Shown here: piece after piece, positions 1 through 8,033 of the stretch
How positions within the stretch are numbered: the first letter of the stretch is position 1
How the letters are laid out: each line of letters opens with the position of its first letter
Assembly: GCA_003551625.1 (NCBI GenBank)
Contig: PUNC01000220.1
Span: forward strand, 1 to 44,074
DNA from: PVC group bacterium
GTDB lineage: Bacteria > Auribacterota > Erginobacteria > Erginobacterales > PUNC01
Length of the DNA: 44,074 bases
Direction: 5' to 3'
The notes under the pieces: model-generated
What the model saw: only the letters and a program-made list of their open reading frames with translations
Told to the model about the DNA's origin: nothing
Database searches by the model: none
Translations under genes and position numbers: made by a program

Positions 1-12
1 CCCTCACCCCGA

Positions 13-37
13 CCCTCTCCCCCTGAGGGGGAGAGGG
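13..37. repeat. Perfect palindrome CCCTCTCCCCC-TGA-GGGGGAGAGGG
   Basis: 11-bp arms with a 3-nt loop, read directly. Confidence 0.85.
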
Positions 38-42
38 AGTAC

Positions 43-88
43 AGTGGGACCCCTTTCCCGGGTTGAGTGGGACCCCTTTCCCGGGTTG
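43..88. repeat. 23-bp tandem duplication AGTGGGACCCCTTTCCCGGGTTG x2
   Basis: Two identical adjacent units (43-65, 66-88). Confidence 0.85.
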
Positions 89-331
89 CAGAAATTACCC
101 GCCTTCCGGGTTGCGCAAGTTAAAGCCCCGGGAGACTTTTCAAGCCAAGATTTCTCTTGCTCGATATGAGAAGAAAACAAAGTGGTATTTTGCCGGTTTT
201 GGACGGGAAATCAAGCAAAAGCAACTTGAGTCTTGTCAAAGGCGGGTCAAATGGTGTTTCATTATGCCCGGATTATTCGTGAATAAGCGCTTAAAGACGT
301 TGATAGAGATTGCTTCGTCGCTTCGCTCCTC

Positions 332-407
332 GCAATGACGGGTGAGGGGGATATGTTCTCGCAATTACGGGTGAGGGGGATATGTTCTCGCAATGACGGG
401 TGAGGGG
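332..407. repeat. 29-bp tandem repeat GCAATGACGGGTGAGGGGGATATGTTCTC, about 2.6 copies
   Basis: Units at 332-360, 361-389 and partial from 390. Confidence 0.85.
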
Positions 408-444
408 CTTTGTAGGGCGGAAAAAGGGGATCCTTCGCTACGCT

Positions 445-594
445 CAGGATGACAGTAGAGTAAGCAGGATGACAGTGGAGTAAGCAGGATGACAGTGGAG
501 TAAGCAGGATGACAGTGGAGCAAGCAGGATGACAGTGGAGTAAGCAGGATGACAGTGCAGTAAGCAGGATGACAGTGGAGAAAGCGGGATGACA
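445..594. repeat. 20-bp tandem repeat AGGATGACAGTGGAGTAAGC, about 7.5 copies
   Basis: Head-to-tail units with scattered single-base variants and no spacers. Confidence 0.9.
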
Positions 595-623
595 GGCAAT
601 CCCATTAGGGAAAGGTGACTGTA

Positions 624-1886
624 ATGACCTCCGGAAAGATGATTGAGGCCCTGCTGAAAAAAGGGGTGAAGATTCCCGTTCCGGAAACGGTCGAGATCGG
701 CGCGGAGGTTTCACCGGAGCGGATCTCGGGGGAGGGGGTCGTAATCCACCCCGGCTGCCGGATCTCCGGCTCCTCCACCCTGATCTCGAAGGGATGCCGG
801 ATCGGGACCGACGGCCCGGCAACGGTAAGGGACTGTCTCCTGGGGCCGGAAGTGAAGCTCGGTTCGGGAACCTTCGCCGGCGCGGTATTTCTCAAGGGGG
901 CCAACGCCGGGCCGAATTCGCAGATCAGGGAAGGCTGCCTGTTAGAGGAGGAGGCCGGCTGCGCCCATTGCGTCGGCCTGAAGCAGACGATCCTGATGTC
1001 CTTCGTGACGCTGGGCAGCCTGATCAACTTCTGCGACTGCCTGATGGCCGGGGGTACCAGCCGCCGGGATCACAGCGAGGTCGGATCCTCGTTCATTCAC
1101 TTCAACTACACGCCCAACCAGGACAAGGCCACCGCTTCGCTGATCGGCGATGTTCCCCGCGGGGTGATGCTGAACCAGCCGCCCATTTTCCTGGGAGGGC
1201 AGGGGGGGATCGCCGGACCGGTCCGGCTGGGTTTCGGCGTGGTCTCGGCGGCGGGGACGGTCCTGCGAAGAGACTGCCCGGAGGATAACCGGCTGTTGGC
1301 GGAGGGCAAGCCCCGGCCGGCTTCAATTCCCTTTACGCGCGGAGCATACCGGAGCATCCGCCGCAAGCTCCATAACAACATCCTGTATATCGCCAACCTG
1401 GCCGCGCTGCGGCGGTGGTATCTCGATATCCGCGTTCTTTTTATCGGGGAGGATTTTCCCGAAGAACTCTGGAAGGGCGCGGTCGGGGTGCTCGAGGCCG
1501 CGCGGGAAGAGCGGATCAAGCGGCTCAATCAACTTGCGGAGAAGATGCCGGCCTCGGCGCGGCTTCTCAAAGATTCCGACGAAGACTTCTCCCGGTCGGC
1601 GGCGGAACAGGAGGAGTTCCACCGGGGGCGGCCGGAGATGGAGAAGGCCCTGCGGGACGGCTTCGAAGACGCGGGGGAGGCCGCCCTGGCCGGCCCCTGC
1701 ATCGAAAAGGTCAAGGAAGGAATCGGAAGTCTCGGCCCCGACTACGTCCGGGTGATCCAGGGCCTCTCTCCCGAAGTTTCGGCCCGGGGGACGCGCTGGC
1801 TGCAGGGAATCGTCGATAAGATTACGGACGCCGCGCTTCGCCCTCTTCCCTCCTTGGCCCGGATTATTGACAATCCGGGCGCTTAA
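624..1886 (+). CDS. Left-handed beta-helix protein related to the GlmU C-terminal half (UDP-GlcNAc pyrophosphorylase/acetyltransferase-like)
   Basis: Hexapeptide-like repeats (IHPGCRISGSSTLISKGCRIG..., GCLLEEEAGCAHCVGLKQT) and QPPIFLGGQGGIAGPVRLG; ORF opens at GTG 615, ATG 624 more likely. Confidence 0.6.
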   Translation: MTSGKMIEALLKKGVKIPVPETVEIGAEVSPERISGEGVVIHPGCRISGSSTLISKGCRIGTDGPATVRDCLLGPEVKLGSGTFAGAVFLKGANAGPNSQIREGCLLEEEAGCAHCVGLKQTILMSFVTLGSLINFCDCLMAGGTSRRDHSEVGSSFIHFNYTPNQDKATASLIGDVPRGVMLNQPPIFLGGQGGIAGPVRLGFGVVSAAGTVLRRDCPEDNRLLAEGKPRPASIPFTRGAYRSIRRKLHNNILYIANLAALRRWYLDIRVLFIGEDFPEELWKGAVGVLEAAREERIKRLNQLAEKMPASARLLKDSDEDFSRSAAEQEEFHRGRPEMEKALRDGFEDAGEAALAGPCIEKVKEGIGSLGPDYVRVIQGLSPEVSARGTRWLQGIVDKITDAALRPLPSLARIIDNPGA

Positions 1887-1936
1887 CTTCAATCACGGCC
1901 TTACTCAAACCCCGATCGTTTGAAGACCAGGAAGAC

Positions 1937-2087
1937 AACCATAATTGATCAGGAGTAACACTTTAGCTTTATAAAACTCTTCCCACCAACTGCAGGGGGC
2001 GGAGCTTTCGCTCCGCACTCCAGAATGGTTTGGTCTCGTCACGAAGCTTTAAAGCGCTAAGGTGTTACGATCAGGATAATTATGGTT
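1937..2087. repeat. 151-bp element with imperfect terminal inverted repeats (AACCATAATT...AATTATGGTT)
   Basis: Left arm AACCATAATTGATCAGGAGTAACACTTTAGC; reverse complement of right arm AACCATAATTATCCTGATCGTAACACCTTAGC; central hairpin GCGGAGC-TTTC-GCTCCGC at 1999-2016. Confidence 0.7.
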
Positions 2088-4301
2088 AAGGCGATGACAG
2101 GTTACGTTCCCATCAGATCCCAGCTTATCGGCGGGGAGAGGCCGGTCGAGAGCCTGGTCGAGGTCATCCTCCGCGACCTTGACGGTCCGGGCGGCCGGTC
2201 CGACCGGAAACTTATCCGGGATATCCTCGGATTCAATCTTGAAAACGAGAGGGTGGTGGTCCTGGGAGGGGGGACGGGGCTCTCCACCGTCGTGGGCGGC
2301 AACTCCCTGCTGCCGGAATGGTCCCGGCGGCCCTTTGTCGGGCTGAAAGAGGAGTTCCCGTCGCTGAAGGTGGCGGTGGTGACCACCGACGACGGGGGAT
2401 CCACCGGTCTTCTGCTGCGGCAGCTGCCGATGATCGGCATCGGCGATCTTCGCAAGTCTTGCCTTTCGCTGATCCGGGGCCGGAACCTGGCGCGCCGCTA
2501 TCGCCTGGAAGACGACCGGGTCCGCCCCCTGGTCGGGCTGATTCAGGCGGTCTTCAACCACCGTTTCCCGCCGCAGGCGGTCCTTCCCCCCGCCATCCGC
2601 CGCGATCCCCTCCGGGCGGTCAAGGCCGACTGGAGCGTCTGCCCGCCGGAGCTTCAAAAACAGTTCCGCCATCTCGCCTCCTTTCTGACCGGCGGTCCGT
2701 CTTCCCGGCGGATCGAACCCGCCGGGCATTGTCTGGGGAACCTGATCCTGACGGCGGCGATCTTCACGGCCGCCGGGGGTGACTTCGACCGGTCGCCCGG
2801 CCTGAAAGCGGTTCGGGAGGGGGTAGACCGGGTCTGCGGTATGATCGGGGCGGAAGCGGGCGTCCTCCACGCCGTCACCGCCACCCCCGGTCAGCTCAGG
2901 TTCCGCTACGCCAACGGCGTGGAGGTTTACGGGCAAAGGAAGGCGTCGCTGGCGGCGAGGGGATCGCCGGTGGAGAGAGTGACGGCGGAGTTCATATCCT
3001 CCCCGAAGGTCAGCCGTTCCCTGCTCCGGGCGATCGGGGAGGCGACGGTCATCATCTTCGCCCCGGGGAGCCTCTACAGTTCGATGATTCCCCTGCTGCA
3101 GATTCCCGCGATCCTGGCGGCCGTGCGCGACAACCGGTCCGCCCTCAAGGTCCTGGCCGCCAGTTTCTGGCGCCAGGAAGGGGAGACCGACCTCTCCTTC
3201 CACCCGGGCAGCCGCGGTTTCTCGGTTTCGGAGACGATCGAAGCTTTCGCCCGGAACCTGCCGGGCGGGGTCGAGGGAGTATTCGACGTGGTTCTGGGCG
3301 CGAACCTGGAACACATCCCCGCCCACATCCTGAGAAACTACGCCCTGGAAGGAAAGCTGCCCATCTACCTTGACCGCGACCGGGTGAGTTCGCGCGGGAT
3401 CCGGCCGGTGGAGGCGGTTCTCTTTCCCCTGCTTCAACTGGACCTGCTGCCGGTTATCCAGCACGATCCGGAAAACTTCGCGCTCGCGGTCCGGACGCTC
3501 TGTTACTGGCGCCGGCAGCTGACCGCTTCCCGTCCCGCCCGTTTCCGGCCGTCTTCGGGGAAGAGCGCCCCGGCGACCGGCGGATTCCTTCCCTGCCGGA
3601 GATTCGGCGAGATCAAGAAGATTCTGGGCGGGAAAAAGTTCCAGGAGCCGATCCTCAAGGACGTTCTGCTGGAGCTGGCCTGGGAAAATCGCGATATCCC
3701 GCCTGAGCATTTCAATTATATGAAGGGAGCCACGGTCATCCCTGCCCGCGACTGGAAGCGCAGCCGGGAGTGGGACATCATAATGGGCTTCTTCGATCCT
3801 ACGGATTTTTACCTTAAGGCACATCGGAGGCTGCTTAAAAATCCCGCCCGCCTCCGCCAGGACCTCCTGATCTCCCTGGGCGAGTCGCTGCTGGGCAGAT
3901 ACCTCGCCCGCAGCGAATGGTCGAGGAAGGGCGGGGGAGGCTGCCCGGGCGCCAGGTTTTACCGGATCCGGCTGCTTCCGCCGTCCCGGCGCCGCTGCGC
4001 TTTCACATCCGCCCAGCTTGAACGCTACCTCGCGCTGGCGCGGCTCGTGCCCGAGGCCGGCGACCGTTCAGCCTGGCGGATGACGGTCAACGACGACGAG
4101 GGCTTCATCACCCCCGGCCTGTTGTTCGGGCTGCTCTACGCCTGGTATCTCAACAACTCCTACGGGAGGATCATCGAGTACGAGATGTCGCTTCTCACCT
4201 GGCCCACTTCCTCGCTTCTGCCCTACCAAGTCAGGGAACGCGAACGAAAGCAGCAGCTCGTCAAGTTCTTCCGAACCGAAGTCTTCGCCCACCGGGAATA
4301 A
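2082..4301 (+). CDS. CofD/YvcK-family protein with a long C-terminal extension
   Basis: VVVLGGGTGLSTVVGG, VVTTDDGGSTG, GNLILTAA, APGSLYSSMIPLLQ are CofD/YvcK-type motifs; start could be ATG 2094. Confidence 0.75.
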   Translation: MVKAMTGYVPIRSQLIGGERPVESLVEVILRDLDGPGGRSDRKLIRDILGFNLENERVVVLGGGTGLSTVVGGNSLLPEWSRRPFVGLKEEFPSLKVAVVTTDDGGSTGLLLRQLPMIGIGDLRKSCLSLIRGRNLARRYRLEDDRVRPLVGLIQAVFNHRFPPQAVLPPAIRRDPLRAVKADWSVCPPELQKQFRHLASFLTGGPSSRRIEPAGHCLGNLILTAAIFTAAGGDFDRSPGLKAVREGVDRVCGMIGAEAGVLHAVTATPGQLRFRYANGVEVYGQRKASLAARGSPVERVTAEFISSPKVSRSLLRAIGEATVIIFAPGSLYSSMIPLLQIPAILAAVRDNRSALKVLAASFWRQEGETDLSFHPGSRGFSVSETIEAFARNLPGGVEGVFDVVLGANLEHIPAHILRNYALEGKLPIYLDRDRVSSRGIRPVEAVLFPLLQLDLLPVIQHDPENFALAVRTLCYWRRQLTASRPARFRPSSGKSAPATGGFLPCRRFGEIKKILGGKKFQEPILKDVLLELAWENRDIPPEHFNYMKGATVIPARDWKRSREWDIIMGFFDPTDFYLKAHRRLLKNPARLRQDLLISLGESLLGRYLARSEWSRKGGGGCPGARFYRIRLLPPSRRRCAFTSAQLERYLALARLVPEAGDRSAWRMTVNDDEGFITPGLLFGLLYAWYLNNSYGRIIEYEMSLLTWPTSSLLPYQVRERERKQQLVKFFRTEVFAHRE

Positions 4302-4383
4302 ACCGCGACCCGATACAGCCCGGGTCGTCTTAATTCAGATCGAGAAACGAATCTTTTCATTAATCAGGTGGAGGATGGCAGTA

Positions 4384-6141
4384 ATGGGTGACGTTTCAGA
4401 AAAAACATTCAAGCGGATAGCCTATTTTTCGATGGAGATCGGTTTTGATCCCTCCATTCCGACCTACAGCGGCGGGTTGGGGGTGCTGGCCGGGGACACG
4501 ATCAAGGCCTGCGCGGACCTGGCGGTGCCGATGATCGCGGTCACTTTGCTTCACGACGAGGGTTATTTCTTTCAGAGAATCGACGAAGCAGGCAACCAGC
4601 GGGAATTTCCGGTCGAGTGGAACAAGGATAACCTGCTCTCCCGACTTCCGGAAAGAGTGGAGGTGAAAATCGCCGGACGGACCGTTCGCATCGGCGTCTG
4701 GGAGGGAATGATCCGGGGGCTCAACGGGTACGCGGTGCCGGTTTACTTTCTCGACACCAACCTGGAGGAGAACTCCCCCGCCGACCGGGGTTTGACCGCC
4801 CGGCTTTATGGCGGGGATCTTCGTTATCGCCTGGCCCAGGAGATCATCCTCGGAATCGGGGGGGTGAGGATGATCGACGCCCTGGGATACTCGGGAATCG
4901 AGAAATACCACCTCAATGAGGGGCACGCGGCATTCCTGGCGCTGGAGCTTCTTCACCGGGAGAGGAAAGACGCCGGCCGCGCGCCCGATCGCCGCGAGAT
5001 CCACGCCGTCAGCGACCGCTGTGTATTCACCACCCACACCCCGGTCCCCGCCGGCCACGACCGCTTCCCCCGGGAGATGGTCAAGAAGACGCTCGATTCC
5101 GATATCCCGGAGAAGGCGCCGGAATTGTTCTATGACGGCGAGGAGTTGAGCACCACCCTGACCGCCCTGAACCTGAGCCGTTACGTTAACGGCGTGGCCA
5201 AGCGGCACGGCGAGGTCTCGCGCCGGATGTTCCCCGGCTACCGGATCGAGTCGATCACCAATGGCGTGCACCTGCCGACCTGGACTTCCCCTCCCTTCCG
5301 GAGTCTTTTCGACCGCTACATTCCGGAATGGAGCCAGGACGCTTTCTCCCTGCGTTACGCCCTGAGTCTTCCCCCGGAGAAGGTCTGGCAGGCCCACTCC
5401 GAGGCCAAAAAGGGGATGATCGACTATATCAACCGCCGTCATAATCTCGGGATGGCTTACGACGCCCTGACCATCGGTTTCGCCCGTCGGGCCACCGCCT
5501 ATAAGCGGGCCGATCTGCTGCTGCGCGATCCCGACCGGTTGGCCGCGGTCGCGGAGAAGCTCGGGCCGCTCCAGGTCGTTTACGGAGGCAAGGCCCATCC
5601 GGCCGACGCCCCGGGGAAAGAGATGATCAGGAGGATCGTGCAGACCGCGCGACGGCTTCATCCCCGGGTCAGGATCGTTTACCTGGAAAACTACGATTTC
5701 AGCCTGGCCCGGATACTGATCGCCGGATGCGACCTCTGGCTCAATCCTCCCCGCCCGCCGATGGAGGCTTCGGGAACCAGCGGAATGAAGGCGGCGGTAA
5801 ACGGCGTTCCCAGCCTGAGCGTTCTCGACGGCTGGTGGATCGAGGGGTGTATCGAGAATATCACCGGCTGGTCGATCGGGCCGCCCCCCGGACCCGGCGC
5901 GGAGAGTCCGGAGGACGGGGAGATCGCCGAAGAGATTTACCGGAAGCTGGAGGAGACGATCCTGCCGATGTATTACGGGCGGCGGGAGGAATGGATCCGG
6001 GTTATGCTGCACGCCATCGCGCTGAACGCTTCTTTCTTCAATACCCGGCGGATGGTGATGGAATACGTGACCAACGCTTATTTTTTAAAGCGGACGAGCC
6101 GGTCCGACAATATAACCGCGGAGAACACCCGCCGTCGCTAG
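4384..6141 (+). CDS. glgP: Alpha-glucan (glycogen/maltodextrin) phosphorylase, GT35
   Basis: FSMEIGFDPSIPTYSGGLGVLAGDTIKACADL, EGHAAFLALELL, PPRPPMEASGTSGMKAAVNGVPSLSVLDGWWIEG; ORF opens at 4375, ATG 4384 better spaced from GGAGG. Confidence 0.85.
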   Translation: MGDVSEKTFKRIAYFSMEIGFDPSIPTYSGGLGVLAGDTIKACADLAVPMIAVTLLHDEGYFFQRIDEAGNQREFPVEWNKDNLLSRLPERVEVKIAGRTVRIGVWEGMIRGLNGYAVPVYFLDTNLEENSPADRGLTARLYGGDLRYRLAQEIILGIGGVRMIDALGYSGIEKYHLNEGHAAFLALELLHRERKDAGRAPDRREIHAVSDRCVFTTHTPVPAGHDRFPREMVKKTLDSDIPEKAPELFYDGEELSTTLTALNLSRYVNGVAKRHGEVSRRMFPGYRIESITNGVHLPTWTSPPFRSLFDRYIPEWSQDAFSLRYALSLPPEKVWQAHSEAKKGMIDYINRRHNLGMAYDALTIGFARRATAYKRADLLLRDPDRLAAVAEKLGPLQVVYGGKAHPADAPGKEMIRRIVQTARRLHPRVRIVYLENYDFSLARILIAGCDLWLNPPRPPMEASGTSGMKAAVNGVPSLSVLDGWWIEGCIENITGWSIGPPPGPGAESPEDGEIAEEIYRKLEETILPMYYGRREEWIRVMLHAIALNASFFNTRRMVMEYVTNAYFLKRTSRSDNITAENTRRR

Positions 6142-6159
6142 AGCTATGGCGAGGCAAGC
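6129..6159. repeat. 31-bp mini-palindromic element CCGCCGTCGCTAGAGCTATGGCGAGGCAAGC (copy 1)
   Basis: Identical to 12189-12219. Confidence 0.8.
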
Positions 6160-6331
6160 AGAGAGCGCTGGGGAATGACGAATTCCGAAACCCGAATGAC
6201 GAATAAAAAACAAATGAATAAAGACAAATTATAATGGCGAAATCCGATGCGGACCGGTTTGTCGCTAACAGTTTTGAAAAACCTATTAACTACGAATCAC
6301 ACAGATAAAAACAGATGCTAACAGGTTTGTT

Positions 6332-6651
6332 GCTCCGTACCCTGATAAAGGCTCGTAATCAGTTATCGGTGATCAGTGATCAGTAAAAAGCCAGGGCCAC
6401 GCCCCGTTAGAAAGGACGCATAGCGCAAAGGGCATAGGGCATAGCGAAAAACGAAACCAGTGATCCGTGATCGGTCCCGACTTAAGACTGTCGGGATCTT
6501 CGCTTTGCTACGATAATCCGTGATCAGGAAAAGTCCCGGTCCCCCTTCGTAAAGAAAGTAATCAGTTAGCAGTGTGCAGTTAGCAGGGTAAAAACTAAAT
6601 TGTCGAAATGCCTACAGTCTAAATCCCTACAGCCTGATTTCCGTCTCACAC
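6332..6651. repeat. 320-bp dispersed repeat, copy A
   Basis: Aligns without gaps to 38185-38504 with about a dozen substitutions by eye. Confidence 0.9.
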
Positions 6652-6689
6652 CCACCCTCCATTACTTTGTTCAGGAGAGGCGGGCAAGC
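6652..6689. repeat. 38-bp mini-palindromic element, copy 1
   Basis: CCACCCTCCATTACTTTGTTCAGGAGAGGCGGGCAAGC, preceded by CTCACAC. Confidence 0.8.
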
Positions 6690-6849
6690 AGAGGCACGAA
6701 GGCACAAAGAAACGAAGGGATTTTGGGAAAGGCCTAAAAGCCCGCGCCCCGTTTAACCGCGATTGGGTGAAAAAAAACCGGGGAAGTTCTTGACCGGGGA
6801 CTTCTCATCATTATTATTTCAAGGAACAACGCTAAAAAGGAGGAAGATT

Positions 6850-7857
6850 ATGACAGTGAAAGTTGGAATCAACGGTTTTGGCCGGATCGGAAGACTGGTC
6901 TTCCGGGCCGGCTATAAGCGCGACGGTTTCGAGATCACGGCGATAAACGATCTGACCGGCGAGGCCACCCTGGCGCATCTGCTGAAATACGACTCCGTCC
7001 ATCACGAGCTTCCCGAACCGGTTGCTTCCGGCAACGGCGTCATCCGGGTAGGCGAGAAGGAGATCCGTGTTTATAGCGAGCGGGACCCCAGTCACCTGCC
7101 CTGGAAAGACCTGGGGGTGGACATCGTGATCGAGGCCACCGGCCACTTCCGCAAGCGGGACGAGGCGGCCCTTCACCTCAAAGCGGGGGCGAAGAAGGTC
7201 ATCATCACCGCCCCGGGAAAGAACGTGGACGCCAATATCAACATCGGGATCAACGATGACAGTTACGACCCCGAGCGGCATTCCATCGTCTCCGACGCTT
7301 CCTGCACCACCAACAGCCTTACCCCAGTGGTGAAGGTGGTCCTCGACAAGTTCGGAATCGAGCAGGCGCTGGTGACCACCATCCATTCCTACACCAACGA
7401 CCAGAACGTTCTCGACGCCCCGCACAAGGACCTGCGGCGCGCCCGGGCGGCGGCGATCTCGATGATCCCCACCACGACCGGGGCGGCCAAGGCGGTGGCG
7501 CAGATCATCCCGGAACTGGAGGGCAAATTCGACGGCGTGGCCATTCGCGTGCCGACCCCCAACGTTTCGATCTCCGATATCTCGCTGCAGGTCGCCAAGA
7601 AGACCACGGTCGAAGAGGTCAACGCCGCCCTGAAAGAGGCCGCCGAAGGAGAGCTCAAGGGCATCCTGGGTTACTCGGCGCTGCCGCTGGTCTCCACCGA
7701 CTTCATCGGCAGCCCCTACTCGGCGGTGGTTGACGCCGAACTGACCCGGGTAGTCGGGGGAACCCTGGTCAAGCTCTTTTCCTGGTACGACAACGAGTGG
7801 GGTTACTCCTGCCGGGTGGTCGATACCGTGGAGCTGGTGATAAGGAAAGGACTGTAA
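6850..7857 (+). CDS. gap: Type I glyceraldehyde-3-phosphate dehydrogenase
   Basis: VKVGINGFGRIGRLVFRA, SDASCTTNSLTPVVKV, SWYDNEWGYSCRVVD; AGGAGG before ATG 6850. Confidence 0.97.
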   Translation: MTVKVGINGFGRIGRLVFRAGYKRDGFEITAINDLTGEATLAHLLKYDSVHHELPEPVASGNGVIRVGEKEIRVYSERDPSHLPWKDLGVDIVIEATGHFRKRDEAALHLKAGAKKVIITAPGKNVDANINIGINDDSYDPERHSIVSDASCTTNSLTPVVKVVLDKFGIEQALVTTIHSYTNDQNVLDAPHKDLRRARAAAISMIPTTTGAAKAVAQIIPELEGKFDGVAIRVPTPNVSISDISLQVAKKTTVEEVNAALKEAAEGELKGILGYSALPLVSTDFIGSPYSAVVDAELTRVVGGTLVKLFSWYDNEWGYSCRVVDTVELVIRKGL

Positions 7858-7946
7858 CCCGAATGATGAAATCCGAACCCCGAAATCCGATGCGGACTGG
7901 TTTGAACTAACCGGTTTGTTTCTAACAGGTTTGGAAAAGCGGGAAT

Positions 7947-8007
7947 ATCTTAGGAAAGCAGGAGGATAGGAATTTAAATGTCTCCTGAATTCATGATCTC
8001 CTAAGAT
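7947..8007. repeat. 61-bp inverted-repeat element, copy 1 (ATCTTAGGA...TCCTAAGAT)
   Basis: Perfect 9-bp outer arms plus inner CAGGAG/CTCCTG; second copy with the same spacing at 35607-35667. Confidence 0.8.
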
Positions 8008-8033
8008 GCGAGAAGGGCGAGGGAGAGAGATAA

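Noticed and set aside
445-594. 20-bp repeat array as a possible CRISPR
   Set aside because: Units are strictly head to tail with no unique spacers and no cas genes are present.
63-822. ORFs 63-338 (+) and 262-822 (-)
   Set aside because: Run through tandem repeats and lack coherent protein features; peptides such as VIARSEATKQSL are translations of a spacer repeat.
2049-3824. 591-aa minus-strand ORF opposite the CofD-like gene
   Set aside because: Low-complexity Arg/Pro/Gly-rich composition typical of GC-rich antisense frames; the plus strand has clear family motifs.
4396-6012. 538-aa minus-strand ORF opposite the phosphorylase gene
   Set aside because: Antisense artefact; plus-strand frame is a clear GT35 phosphorylase.
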